In this document: positions 50,657 to 59,553 of the stretch, one piece after another
Layout: every line of letters starts with the position of its first letter
Position numbering within the stretch: position 1 is the stretch's first letter
From: Bradyrhizobium sp. 199
Lineage (GTDB): Bacteria; Pseudomonadota; Alphaproteobacteria; Rhizobiales; Xanthobacteraceae
Length of the DNA stretch: 64,000 nucleotides
Direction: 5' to 3'
Assembly: GCF_023073355.1 (NCBI RefSeq)
Contig: NZ_JADPJI010000002.1
Location: 310,001-374,000, forward strand
Program-made: the position numbers and the translations under genes
The notes under the pieces: generated by a model
Databases searched by the model: none
What the model was told of the DNA's origin: nothing
The model's input: only the letters and a program-made list of their open reading frames with translations

Positions 50657-51829
50657 ATGAGAACGGCATTCTGGCTGGCGGGCGCAGCGGCGCTGGTGTT
50701 GGCGAGTCCGGCATCCGCCGGCGACACCATCAAGATCGGTTTCGTTTCGACCTTCAGCGGCCCGACCGCCGTGATCGGCAACGACATGCGCAACTCCTTC
50801 GAGCTCGCGCTGGATCACATGGGCCGCAAGATGGACGGCAAGCCGGTCGAGGTCATCTACGAGGATGACGGGCAGAAGCCCGATGTCGGCAAGCAGAAAA
50901 CCGAGAAGCTGGTGCAGTCGGACAAGGTCGATTTCATCGTCGGCTATATCTGGTCGAACGTGCTGCTGGCCTCGCTCAAGACCGCGGTGGATTCGCAGAC
51001 CTTCCTGATCTCGGCCAATGCCGGTCCCTCGCAGCTCGCGGGCGATCTTTGCTCGCCTTACGTGTTCTCGACCTCCTGGCAGAACGACCAGACGCCGGCC
51101 GCCATGGGCCTCTACATGAACCAGAAGGGCGTCAAGAGCGTGTTCCTGATCGGCCCGAACTATGCCGCCGGCAAGGACATGCTCGCGGGCTTGAAGAGCA
51201 CGTTCAAGGGCGAGGTCAAAGGCGAGGAATACACCGTCTGGCCGAGCCAGCTGGACTTCTCTGCCGAGCTCTCCAAGGCGCGCGCCTCGGGCGCCGAGTC
51301 GATCTTCGTGTTCTATCCCGGCGCCGCCGGCGTGCAGTTCCTCAATCAATATGCGCAGGCGGGCCTCAAGAGCACGATGCCGCTCTACACCGCCTTCACC
51401 GTCGACGAGCTTTCGCTGCCGCTGCAGAAGGAGAACGCGCTCGGGGTGCCCGGCGCGCAGGAATGGGTCAACGACCTCCCCAACGAGCAGAACAAGCGCT
51501 TCGTTGCCGACTACCGCAAGAAGTACACCGGCCTGCGTCCGACCTATTACGGCGCGCAATCCTACGACGCCGCCCAGCTCATCAACAGCGCGGTGATCGC
51601 AGTGAAGGGCGACACCAGCAAGAAGGACGCGATGAAGGCCGAGATGGAGAAGGCCAACTTCAAGTCGCTGCGCGGCGCGTTCAAATACGGCAACAACCAC
51701 ATCCCGGTGCAGAGCTTCTATCTGCAGGACGTCGTGAAGGACGCCGAAGGCCAGCTCGCGCTGAAGACGGTCGCGACCATCGTCGAGAACGACCAGGATC
51801 GCTTCCACGACAAATGCAAGATGAAGTGA
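50657..51829 (+). CDS. Liv-type ABC substrate-binding protein, orphan
   Basis: The 390-residue exported protein has a signal peptide ending ASPASAG. The fold shows IKIGFVSTFSGPTAVIGNDMRNSFELALDHMG, VDFIVGYIWSNVLLASLKTA and RPTYYGAQSYDAAQLINSAV. It belongs to the group of Liv binding proteins that bind aromatic acids such as coumarate or hydroxybenzoates in related bacteria, although the ligand here is unproven. ATG at 50657 is chosen over GTG at 50651 because AAGGAGG is ten bases upstream of it. No permease is adjacent. Confidence 0.88.
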   Translation: MRTAFWLAGAAALVLASPASAGDTIKIGFVSTFSGPTAVIGNDMRNSFELALDHMGRKMDGKPVEVIYEDDGQKPDVGKQKTEKLVQSDKVDFIVGYIWSNVLLASLKTAVDSQTFLISANAGPSQLAGDLCSPYVFSTSWQNDQTPAAMGLYMNQKGVKSVFLIGPNYAAGKDMLAGLKSTFKGEVKGEEYTVWPSQLDFSAELSKARASGAESIFVFYPGAAGVQFLNQYAQAGLKSTMPLYTAFTVDELSLPLQKENALGVPGAQEWVNDLPNEQNKRFVADYRKKYTGLRPTYYGAQSYDAAQLINSAVIAVKGDTSKKDAMKAEMEKANFKSLRGAFKYGNNHIPVQSFYLQDVVKDAEGQLALKTVATIVENDQDRFHDKCKMK

Positions 51830-51883
51830 GGGCTGCTTTCCCCCTCCCCGCTCGCGGGGAGAGGGGCTCTCAGCTCTCTCCCC

Positions 51884-51968
51884 GTCATTGCGAGCGCAGC
51901 GAAGCAATCCAGAATCTCTCGGCGGAAGGATGCTGGATTGCTTCGTCGCAAGGGCTCCTCGCAATGAC
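51884..51968. repeat. GTCATTGCGAGCGCAGCGAAGCAATCCAG-type repeat
   Basis: Outer arms GTCATTGCGAG and CGCAATGAC and inner arms GAAGCAATCCAG / CTGGATTGCTTC form a long imperfect hairpin. The motif (TCATTGCGAG..GAAGCAATCC) is widespread in bacteria as an intergenic repeat. It follows a CCCCTCCCCGCTCGCGGGGAGAGGGG hairpin at 51841-51866, between convergent genes. Confidence 0.65.
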
Positions 51969-51982
51969 GGCGCGGAGAGAAT

Positions 51983-53854
51983 CTACACCCTCGGCATGCT
52001 CGCGGGGCGCACCTCGCGGGCTTGCGCCGCCAGCCTGATCCCGGCATTGGCCGCGCCAAAGCCGCGATAGTCCCGCCGCTCGACGATCTCGAAGAAGAAG
52101 CGCTCGTCGAAGATGTGGGTGTAGACCTGGAAGAACTCGCCGTCGCCTTCGCGATCGTAGAGAATGTGGTTGGCGCGCAGCTGCGCCATCAGCTCGGGGG
52201 CGAGGTCGTATTTGGCTTCGAGGTCGTCGTAGTAATTATCAGGGATATCCAGGAAATCCGCGCCGTGCCTGCGCATCTCCGCGACCGCCGCAAAAATGTC
52301 CCGGCATGTGAAGGCGACATGCTGCACGCCTGAGCCGAAGAATTCCGAGATGAAACGGGCCGGCAGCGTGCGGTTGGCGGATGAGCCGTTGAGCACGAAG
52401 CGCAGGCTCTGGTCGGCGTTGATGATGGCCTGGCTCTGCACCAGACCTCTGGGGTCGGCGATCTCCATCTGCGGCAGCCGCTTGAGGTCGAGGATGCCGG
52501 TGTAGAACAGCAGCCAGGACAGCATCTCGTCATAGGGCATCGATTGCGCGATGTGATCGACCGCGAGCAGCGCGTCCGCACTGGCGTCACTCGCAACCGG
52601 CTCGAAATCCGTGTCCCAGTTCTTGCCCGCCTGATCGAGGAAATAGAGCAGGCTGCCGCCGACACCGTGGATCGCCGGGATTTCAAGCTCGCCCGGCCCG
52701 ACCGGCTGATAAAAGGTCCGCGTCTTCAGCGTCTCCGCACGCTGCATGGCAAGGCCCGCATTGTCGACATCGAGCGCAATAGCGCAAACGCCGGGGCCGT
52801 GCGTGACATAGTGGGAATGGGCAAACCCGTCGGTCTCGCTGTTGATGACGAGCTCGACCTTGCCCTGCGACCAGCGCTCCACCGCCTTGCTGCGATGCGC
52901 GCCGGTCTTGCGGAAGCCGAGCTGCGCGAAGAGGCCGGCGAGCTCGCCGGCCTTGGTCTCGTTCACCGCAAATTCGATGAACCCGGTGCCGCGGCTCTTC
53001 GCCTTCGGCGCCAGCGGCTCGGCGGCGAATCTCGGCCAGTCCGGCGCCAGCTGGTCCTCCAGCAGGATCAGCGAGCGCAGGCCGTCCACCGCAGTCTGCG
53101 CGGCCGAGCCGGCGCGGAACTGATCGTTGAAGATCTCCAGCGACAGCGGCCCGGCATAGCCGGTCGCCGCGACCGCCGCCATGAACTCGCCGACCGGCAG
53201 ATCGCCCTGGCCGGGGAAGGACCGGAAGTGCCGACTCCAGGACAGGATGTCGAGCTCGAGCTTCGGCGCGTCCGCAAGCTGCACCAGAAAGATCTTGTCG
53301 CCAGGGATCGAGGCCATCGCGCGAACCGGAAAGCCGGGGGCCAGCGCGTGAAAGCTGTCGAGGATGACGCCGATCGCGGGGTGATCGGCGCGCCGCACGA
53401 TTTCCCAGGCGTCGCGATAGTCGTTGACGTGGCGTCCCCAGGCCAACGCCTCGTAGCCAACGCGCAAGGAGCGCTTGGCCGCGCGTTCGCCAAGCTCGCG
53501 AAAATCATTCGCGGCGCGGTCGATGCCGCCGAGCGAGCTGGGGGACACGTTCGAGCAGATCAGCAGCAGATCGGTGCCGAGCTCCTGCATCAGGTCGAAC
53601 TTCCGCTCGGCGCGCGCAAAGTTGCGCGAACGCTGCGGCTCCGGCATGCCTTCAAAATCGCGGAACGGCTGAAACGCACAGATCTCGAGATTGAGGTCCT
53701 TGCAGAGCTGCGCCACCTGGCGCGGGCTTGCGCCGAACGACAGCAGATCGTTCTCGAAAATCTCGACCGCGTCGAAGCCCGCGGCCGCGATGGCGCGGAG
53801 CTTTTCGTCGAGGGCGCCGGAGAGGGAAACCGTTGCGATCGAGCGTTTGTTCAT
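51983..53854 (-). CDS. quiC: 3-dehydroshikimate dehydratase fused to an HPPD-like domain (QuiC type)
   Basis: The 623-residue protein has two domains. Residues 1-275 are a xylose-isomerase-like TIM barrel (FDAVEIFENDLLSFG, VGYEALAWGRHVNDY, GVILDSFHAL, GPLSLEIFND), as in the dehydratases that turn 3-dehydroshikimate into protocatechuate. Residues 290-610 are a 4-hydroxyphenylpyruvate-dioxygenase-like domain that keeps a His-His-Glu set (VDHIAQSMPYDEM, GVQHVAFTC, FFEIVERRDYRGFGAAN). Two-domain QuiC proteins are known from Pseudomonas; the dioxygenase part is not known to act on hydroxyphenylpyruvate. It is the last gene of the operon, overlapping the oxidoreductase by four bases. Confidence 0.9.
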   Translation of the reverse strand: MNKRSIATVSLSGALDEKLRAIAAAGFDAVEIFENDLLSFGASPRQVAQLCKDLNLEICAFQPFRDFEGMPEPQRSRNFARAERKFDLMQELGTDLLLICSNVSPSSLGGIDRAANDFRELGERAAKRSLRVGYEALAWGRHVNDYRDAWEIVRRADHPAIGVILDSFHALAPGFPVRAMASIPGDKIFLVQLADAPKLELDILSWSRHFRSFPGQGDLPVGEFMAAVAATGYAGPLSLEIFNDQFRAGSAAQTAVDGLRSLILLEDQLAPDWPRFAAEPLAPKAKSRGTGFIEFAVNETKAGELAGLFAQLGFRKTGAHRSKAVERWSQGKVELVINSETDGFAHSHYVTHGPGVCAIALDVDNAGLAMQRAETLKTRTFYQPVGPGELEIPAIHGVGGSLLYFLDQAGKNWDTDFEPVASDASADALLAVDHIAQSMPYDEMLSWLLFYTGILDLKRLPQMEIADPRGLVQSQAIINADQSLRFVLNGSSANRTLPARFISEFFGSGVQHVAFTCRDIFAAVAEMRRHGADFLDIPDNYYDDLEAKYDLAPELMAQLRANHILYDREGDGEFFQVYTHIFDERFFFEIVERRDYRGFGAANAGIRLAAQAREVRPASMPRV

Positions 53855-54909
53855 GCTGCCTGCTCCATGATCCGCCCGGGTGACACCTTTTGGCCCGTGC
53901 GCGCGGCTTCGCTGACGGCTTCGACGACGGCGAGCGTGCCCATCGCATCCTCGGCCGTGATCAGCGGCCGCTCGCGACCAGCGATCACGGCGAGGAAGTG
54001 ACGAAGCTGCTCGGCGAGCGGATCGTAAGCCGAGACTGCGACGGGATCGCGCACCAGCGGGGCATGCCAGCCGGGATTCTGCAGATACGACCACAGCTCC
54101 ATGGCCGGCACCGACAGCGAGCCGTTGGTGCCGGCGAAGACGTAACAGGGCTGGTCCTGCCTGGGATAGACAGCGTTCTCGCCCGAAGTGAGTTCCCAGC
54201 TCCACGGCGCCGGCGTCGCATCCGACACCGTGACGGTTCCGAGTGCGCCATTGGCGAAGCGCAGCAGCAGGGCGGCGGTGTCCTCGACCACGAAGCCGCG
54301 CGCCTTGTTCGAGGTCAGCGCCTGGACCTCGACGATCTCGCCGCAGATGAAGCGGAGATTGTCAATGTCGTGGATGAGATTGATCAGCAGCGGACCGCCA
54401 CCCTGCTCGCGCCGCCAAGCGACCTCGAAATAATCGTCAGGCTTCTTCAGCAGCCAGAGTCCGGCCACTGCGGTGAGCTGGCCGAGCTTGCCGGCCGCCA
54501 CGGTCTCGCGCGCCGCCTTGATGATCGGATTGTGCCGCCGGTGATGGCCGACCAGCATCGGCACGCCGCTGTGTTTCACCGCGGCGCACAGGCGCTGCGC
54601 GGTGGCAACCGTCTCGGTCACCGGCTTCTCGATCAAGGCCGGCACGCCCGCCTTAATGCAGTCGAGCGCCATCGGCAGGTGTAACGTGTTGGGCGAGGCG
54701 ATGACGAGGCCGTCGGGCTTTTCTTGTGCGAGCAGCGCGCGGTGGTCTGCATAACTGGCTAAGTTGCGAGCTCGTGCGTAGTCTCTCGCGGCGGGTGAGG
54801 GATCGGCGATGCCGGCGAGCACGCAATCCGTCGATGCTTCGATCAGTTCGACATGGCGGCGGCCGATCAGGCCGGCGCCGGCAACGGCGATGCGCATTTT
54901 CGCGTTCAT
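53851..54909 (-). CDS. Gfo/Idh/MocA-family NAD(P)-dependent oxidoreductase
   Basis: The 352-residue protein has an N-terminal Rossmann fold (IAVAGAGLIGRRHVELIE, residues 7-24), the family EKP motif in ALIEKPVTETV (about 94) and a C-terminal sheet domain with GGGPLLINLIHDIDNLRFICGE, where the His and Asp probably act in catalysis. Its place between the ABC transporter and quiC suggests oxidation of quinate, shikimate or a related polyol to a keto compound for QuiC. This is inference. It overlaps livF and quiC by four bases each. Confidence 0.88.
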   Translation of the reverse strand: MNAKMRIAVAGAGLIGRRHVELIEASTDCVLAGIADPSPAARDYARARNLASYADHRALLAQEKPDGLVIASPNTLHLPMALDCIKAGVPALIEKPVTETVATAQRLCAAVKHSGVPMLVGHHRRHNPIIKAARETVAAGKLGQLTAVAGLWLLKKPDDYFEVAWRREQGGGPLLINLIHDIDNLRFICGEIVEVQALTSNKARGFVVEDTAALLLRFANGALGTVTVSDATPAPWSWELTSGENAVYPRQDQPCYVFAGTNGSLSVPAMELWSYLQNPGWHAPLVRDPVAVSAYDPLAEQLRHFLAVIAGRERPLITAEDAMGTLAVVEAVSEAARTGQKVSPGRIMEQAA

Positions 54910-55643
54910 GCCGCACTCTCCTCCATGGCGCCGCCCAAGAACAATTGCCCAATCCGCGGATCGTTCAGGATGCGCTTGGCGTCGTCGACCATGCGGGTCT
55001 GGCCGAGCTCGAGCACGATGCCGATGTCGGAGATTTCCAGCGCCGACCGCGCGTTCTGCTCGATCATCAGGATGGTGACGCCGCGGTCGCGCAAGCTCTT
55101 GAGGATGTCGAAGGTCTGCTGCACCATCAGCGGCGACAGACCGATCGAAGGTTCGTCGATCAGCACCAGCTTTGGCTCGAGCAGCAGCGAGCGGGCGATC
55201 TCGAGCTGCTTCTGCTCGCCGCCCGAGAGCGTCGAGGCCTGCTGGGTCGATTTGCGCCGCAGTGCCGGGAAGAGGTCGAGTGCCGCTTCGATCCGTCCGG
55301 GCAGGTCGAGGCCCTTCCCGGCGGCGACGCCGCCGAGCTCGATATTGTGGTGCACCGACAGTTCCGGAAAGATGTTGCGGCCCTGCGGCACGTAGCAGAT
55401 GCCGGCGTTGAGCAGCGCGCGCTGGCTCTTATTGGTGACGTCACGGCCGGCAAAGCTGACCTTGCCCTCGCGCAACTTCAACAGGCCGAAGATCGCCTTG
55501 AACACGGTGGACTTGCCGGCGCCGTTCGGGCCGATGATGGTGGTGATGGTCGCCCGCGGCACGGCGAAATTCGTGCCGTTCAGGATCGTCATCTTGCCGT
55601 AGCCGCCGACGAGATTGTGAACCGAGAGGATCGGGTCGCTCAT
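54906..55643 (-). CDS. livF: Branched-chain-type ABC transporter ATP-binding protein LivF
   Basis: The 245-residue ATPase has Walker A GPNGAGKST (about 39), signature LSGGEQKQLEIARSLLLEPKLVLIDEPS and the LivF landmark CYVPQGRNIFPELSVHHNI. It partners with LivG to energise LivHM. AGGAGAGCG precedes the ATG; the stop overlaps the next gene. Confidence 0.94.
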   Translation of the reverse strand: MSDPILSVHNLVGGYGKMTILNGTNFAVPRATITTIIGPNGAGKSTVFKAIFGLLKLREGKVSFAGRDVTNKSQRALLNAGICYVPQGRNIFPELSVHHNIELGGVAAGKGLDLPGRIEAALDLFPALRRKSTQQASTLSGGEQKQLEIARSLLLEPKLVLIDEPSIGLSPLMVQQTFDILKSLRDRGVTILMIEQNARSALEISDIGIVLELGQTRMVDDAKRILNDPRIGQLFLGGAMEESAA

Positions 55644-55654
55644 GAATCGCTCTC

Positions 55655-56398
55655 CTAGTGCCCGAGATAGGCTTCGATCACGGCGGGGTTCTTGCGCACT
55701 TCGTCCGGCCGTCCCATCGCCAGCACCTTGCCTTCCGCCATCACCATCACGCGCGAGCACAGCGACATCACGAACTCCATGTTGTGCTCGATCACGACGA
55801 AGGTGGCATTCTTCTCGCGATTAATCGCGACCAGGCGCTCCTTGAGGTCCGCCAGCATCGATGGGTTGACGCCGCCTGCCGGCTCGTCGAGCAGCACGAG
55901 GCGCGGTCCGCCCATGAAGGCCATGGCGGCATCGAGCAGCTTCTGTTGGCCATAGGAGAGGCCACCCGCCGGCTCGTCCGCGAGATGGTCGAGCTTGAAG
56001 AAGCCGATCATCTGGTCGGCGGCGTCGGTCAGTCCGGCATCGGAGCGGCCGACGAGGCGCGAGGCCATGTTGCCCTGGTGCTCCTGTCCAGCGAGAATCA
56101 AATTCTCGCGCACCGAGAGTTTTGGGAACACCTGCAGCAGCTGGAAGGTGCGGCTGACGCCGAGCTTGTTGAGCTCGGCGGGACGCAAGCCGGTGACGAG
56201 CTTGCCGTCGAGCTTGACCTCGCCGCCTGACGGCGTGAGCTGGCCGAGGATGCAGTTGAACAGGGTCGACTTGCCGCAGCCGTTCGGTCCGATCAGGCCG
56301 AGGATCTCGCCCTCGCGTACGTCGAAGGAAACGCCGTCGACGGCGCTGATGCCGCCAAAGTTCTTCTTGATGTCGGTGACCTCGAGGACCGCACTCAT
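55655..56398 (-). CDS. livG: Branched-chain-type ABC transporter ATP-binding protein LivG
   Basis: The 247-residue ATPase has Walker A GPNGCGKST (about 38), VSRTFQLLQVFPKLSVRENL, signature LSYGQQKLLDAAMAFMGGPRLVLLDEPAGGVNP and VIEHNMEFVMSLCSRVMVM. The family signature has the LSYGQQ form usual in LivG. The frame is open far upstream through livM, but that extension is in the wrong frame for livM and is not protein-like; the ATG at 56398 overlaps livM by four bases. Confidence 0.94.
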   Translation of the reverse strand: MSAVLEVTDIKKNFGGISAVDGVSFDVREGEILGLIGPNGCGKSTLFNCILGQLTPSGGEVKLDGKLVTGLRPAELNKLGVSRTFQLLQVFPKLSVRENLILAGQEHQGNMASRLVGRSDAGLTDAADQMIGFFKLDHLADEPAGGLSYGQQKLLDAAMAFMGGPRLVLLDEPAGGVNPSMLADLKERLVAINREKNATFVVIEHNMEFVMSLCSRVMVMAEGKVLAMGRPDEVRKNPAVIEAYLGH

Positions 56399-57393
56399 TG
56401 CGCCGTCTCCAGGCGGGATTTTGCGACGGCGTGCAGCGCCGAGGCCGCCTTGGTGCGGCGTTCGGCGAGATAACGATCGAGGATCCCCAAAATGCCGGTC
56501 GGCGACCAGATCAGCAGCACCATCACCGCGGCCGCGTACAGCATCAGATAATAGCCTTCGGTGAAGCGCAGCCATTCCGGCAGCAGCACCGCGATCATCG
56601 CCCCTAAGAACGGGCCGAAATAGAAGCCTGCGCCGCCGACGATCACCATCATCAGAAGGTCGAGCGAGAGCGACAGGTTGAACGGCACCGGATCGATATA
56701 TTGCGTCAGCGGCGCGTAGAGCGCGCCAGCGACGCCGCCGAGCGCAGAGCCAATCGCGAACGCCATCAGCGTGTAGCGGCGCGTGTCGATGCCGAGCGAT
56801 TGCGCGCGCAACGGATTTTCGCGTAGCGCCATGAAGGCGCGGCCCCAGGGCGAGCGGATCAGCCACCACACCGCCAGCGACACGACCGCGAGCGAGCCGA
56901 GGCAGACATAGTAGAACGGCAGCGGCTTGTTGGTCGCGAACCCCAGGATGTGCGGGCGTGGGATGTTGGAGATGCCGTAGATGCCGCCGGTGAGCCAGCT
57001 TTCGTTGCGAAACACCAGGAAGGCCAATGTCGAGAAGGCGAGCGTAACGAAAGCGAGGTAGTGGTGCTGCACGCGCAGCGCGGGATAGCCGAGCACCCAG
57101 CCTACCGCGAAGCTCAAGGCGATCGCGACCAGGATCGCCGCTGGCAGTGGCCAGCCATGCGTGGTCATGATCGCCGCCGCATAAGCGCCGATGCCGACGA
57201 ACGCGCCCTGCGCCAGCGAGACCTGGCCGGCATAGCCGAGCGTGAGATTCAGCCCCATCGCGGCGATGCTCATCACGGCCCATTGGCTCAGGATGAACAG
57301 TCCATAGCGGTTGAAGTTCATGGGAACGATGATCAGCGCGGCGATGGCGGCGAGGCCGAGCGCGATCTTCAGGGGTTTGGCAAAGCCGCTCAT
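56395..57393 (-). CDS. livM: Branched-chain-type ABC transporter permease LivM
   Basis: The 332-residue permease has eight to ten hydrophobic helices. LivM hallmarks are NLTLGYAGQVSLAQGAFVGIGAYAAAI (residues 49-75) and the coupling loop FMALRENPLRAQSLGIDTRRYTLMAFAIGSALGGVAGALYA. It overlaps livH and livG by four bases each, which indicates one operon. Confidence 0.94.
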   Translation of the reverse strand: MSGFAKPLKIALGLAAIAALIIVPMNFNRYGLFILSQWAVMSIAAMGLNLTLGYAGQVSLAQGAFVGIGAYAAAIMTTHGWPLPAAILVAIALSFAVGWVLGYPALRVQHHYLAFVTLAFSTLAFLVFRNESWLTGGIYGISNIPRPHILGFATNKPLPFYYVCLGSLAVVSLAVWWLIRSPWGRAFMALRENPLRAQSLGIDTRRYTLMAFAIGSALGGVAGALYAPLTQYIDPVPFNLSLSLDLLMMVIVGGAGFYFGPFLGAMIAVLLPEWLRFTEGYYLMLYAAAVMVLLIWSPTGILGILDRYLAERRTKAASALHAVAKSRLETAQ

Positions 57394-58265
57394 ACGGTGC
57401 GCTCCTCGGCGCGGCCCAGCAAGCCCTGCGGCCGGAACAGGATGACGACGATCAGGAAGATCATCGGCACGGCGGCGCGGTACTGCGTCGAGACATAGGC
57501 GGCCGCGAGATTGTCGAGCACGCCGATCAACAGACCGCCGACGATCGCGCCGCGCACTTGGTTGAAGCCGCCCACGATCGCGGCGATGAAGGCGGCTTGG
57601 CCCAGCACCTCGCCGGATGAGAACTTCGCGAGATAGATCGGCGTGATCAGCAGCGAGGCCAGCGCCACCAGGAAGGCGTTGATCAGGAACGTCAGCAGGA
57701 TCATGCGCTCGACCGGGACGCCGATGATGCGCGCCACTGTCGGGTTTTGCGCCGCTGCCTGCATCTGGTGGCCGAGCGAGGTGCGGTTGAGCAGCATGGT
57801 CAGGCTGCCCACGGCAAGGATGGCGAGGACGAGCACGCCGATACTTTGCAGCGAAACGGAATAGCCGAGAATGGAGATGTCACCCGTCGGCACGATCGAC
57901 GGGAATGGCGAGGCTTCCGCGCTGAAGAACTGCTTCACGGCCTCTTTGAGGCCGATCGCCAGCGCCATGGTCGCAATCGCGAGCGGTAGCACGCCGTGCC
58001 GCATCATCGGGTCGACCAGCAGCAGTTTGAAGGCAAGGCCGAGCAGGATCATCGACAAGAGGATGCCGAGGATGATTGCGAGCCAAAACGGCGCGCCGGC
58101 ATGCATCGCCGCCAGCATCAGGAACGCCGGCAGCATCACGAACTCGCCTTGCGCGAAATTGATGGTCTGCGAGGTCTGCCACAGCAGCGTGAAGCCGACT
58201 GCGACCAGCGCATAGATCGCGCCGGTGGCAAGCCCCGCGATCACTAGATCGAACAGATTGGACAT
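57390..58265 (-). CDS. livH: Branched-chain-type ABC transporter permease LivH
   Basis: The 291-residue permease starts with the LivH signature GLATGAIYALVAVGFTLLWQTSQTINFAQGEFVML (residues 11-45). It continues with QMQAAAQNPTVARIIGVPVERMILLTFLINAFLVALASLL, where the coupling helix lies. AGAGAACCC precedes the ATG at 58265. A 102-base gap with a GC-rich hairpin (CTCCCCGCGAAGGGCGGGG near 58327) separates it from the binding-protein gene, and could limit expression of the membrane parts. Confidence 0.94.
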   Translation of the reverse strand: MSNLFDLVIAGLATGAIYALVAVGFTLLWQTSQTINFAQGEFVMLPAFLMLAAMHAGAPFWLAIILGILLSMILLGLAFKLLLVDPMMRHGVLPLAIATMALAIGLKEAVKQFFSAEASPFPSIVPTGDISILGYSVSLQSIGVLVLAILAVGSLTMLLNRTSLGHQMQAAAQNPTVARIIGVPVERMILLTFLINAFLVALASLLITPIYLAKFSSGEVLGQAAFIAAIVGGFNQVRGAIVGGLLIGVLDNLAAAYVSTQYRAAVPMIFLIVVILFRPQGLLGRAEERTV

Positions 58266-58367
58266 GGGTTCTCTTTTATCGTTAGAGCCCGATGATCGAG
58301 TCGACACGAACTCAGCTCCATCTCTCCCTCTCCCCGCGAAGGGCGGGGCGAGGGAGAAGGAGAGACC

Positions 58368-59498
58368 TCAGTTCACTTTCGGCAGCACCTGCTTCACCAC
58401 CTGCTTGCCTTCGACCACCTCGACCAGAAAGCTCTGGCGGTCGATGTCGCCGGTGTCGCTGAAGGTGACATCCATCAGAATGCCCGGCTCCTCCGCGGCC
58501 TTGATGGTGAGGCCGTGCAGCGTGTCGGCGAACTTCTTCGGATCCACCTTGCCCATCTTCTCGGTGGTGGCCTTCACCATGTAGACGGCGAGATAGCCCT
58601 TCAACCCATTATGGTCGGGGACGTAATTGTACTTCTTGGAAAACTTCTCGCGGAACGCCTTGATCAGATCGACCGGCGCGTCGGTGGTGAGGCCGACATG
58701 GCCGCGCGCGCCGTTGGCGGCGTCGCCTGCGAGCTCGATCACCTTCTGGCCGATCAGCGTGGTCTCGCCCATCAGCGGTGCGGTGACGCCCTGGCGCTTC
58801 AATTCTTTCAGGATGCGCGCGCTCTCTTCCTCGTTCAGGTAGACGAAGACGGCATCGGGATTGGCAGCCTTGATCTTGCCGACGTCCGCGGCGAAATCGG
58901 CCTGGCCCGCTTCGGTGGAGAGATCGGCGACCACCTTGGAGCCGAGCCGGTCGAGCTCCTTCACCACCACATCGCGCCCGCCACGGCCGAAGTCGTTGTT
59001 GACCCACACCACCGCGACCGTCTTCGCCTTCATCTCGTCGTGGATGTACTTTGCGACTTTCGGCATCGAGGATTGCTGACCGAACGAGGTCCGGAACAAA
59101 AACTTGTTTCCGGCCTGCGTCAGCTCGGCGGCTTCGCCGCCCATGATCTGCGCGATGCCGGCTTCGGCTGCGAGTGGGGCTGTGACCTTCACCGAGCCGG
59201 AATAGCCGGGCCCCAGCAGCACATAAGGCTCGGCGTCGAGCGCCTTCTGGACCTGGGCGCGGGCCACGCCTGGGTTGGACTGCGAGTCGGCATGGGTGAC
59301 CTCGAGCTTGCGCCCGAGCACGCCGCCCTTGGCGTTGATCTCCTCGATCGCGAGGTCGATGCCGTTCTTCCAATTGGTGCCCACGGTGGCGCCGCCACCC
59401 GAGAGCTCGGCGACATCGGCTAGCTTGATCGCCTGGGCAAGGGCGCTCGTTGCCGTCACGGCGGCGAGCAGCGCGCCCATCAGTAGCGTTGATTTCAT
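58368..59498 (-). CDS. Liv-type ABC substrate-binding protein of the shikimate/quinate operon
   Basis: The 376-residue exported protein has a signal peptide (about 1-22, ending ALAQA). The Liv binding fold shows IKLADVAELSGGGATVGTNWKNGIDLAIEEINAKGGVLGRKLEV, YVLLGPGYSGSVKVTAPLA and VVWVNNDFGRGGRDVVVKEL. With LivHMGF it forms a complete transporter. The ligand is inferred from the flanking dehydrogenase and dehydratase as shikimate, quinate or dehydroshikimate. GAGGAGACGACG precedes the ATG. Confidence 0.92.
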   Translation of the reverse strand: MKSTLLMGALLAAVTATSALAQAIKLADVAELSGGGATVGTNWKNGIDLAIEEINAKGGVLGRKLEVTHADSQSNPGVARAQVQKALDAEPYVLLGPGYSGSVKVTAPLAAEAGIAQIMGGEAAELTQAGNKFLFRTSFGQQSSMPKVAKYIHDEMKAKTVAVVWVNNDFGRGGRDVVVKELDRLGSKVVADLSTEAGQADFAADVGKIKAANPDAVFVYLNEEESARILKELKRQGVTAPLMGETTLIGQKVIELAGDAANGARGHVGLTTDAPVDLIKAFREKFSKKYNYVPDHNGLKGYLAVYMVKATTEKMGKVDPKKFADTLHGLTIKAAEEPGILMDVTFSDTGDIDRQSFLVEVVEGKQVVKQVLPKVN

Positions 59499-59526
59499 CG
59501 TCGTCTCCTCACGTTTCAAATTTTGC

Positions 59527-59549
59527 AAGCGGCCTTGTACCGGCCGCTT
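59527..59549 (-). other. Stem-loop between the shikimate dehydrogenase and binding-protein genes
   Basis: AAGCGGCC and GGCCGCTT form an eight-base perfect stem with a seven-base loop, followed on the minus strand by GCAAAATTT. It lies in the 55-base gap between the two genes. The tail is only weakly T-rich, so it is more likely an mRNA-processing or attenuating hairpin than a full terminator. Confidence 0.55.
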
Positions 59550-59553
59550 CGTC

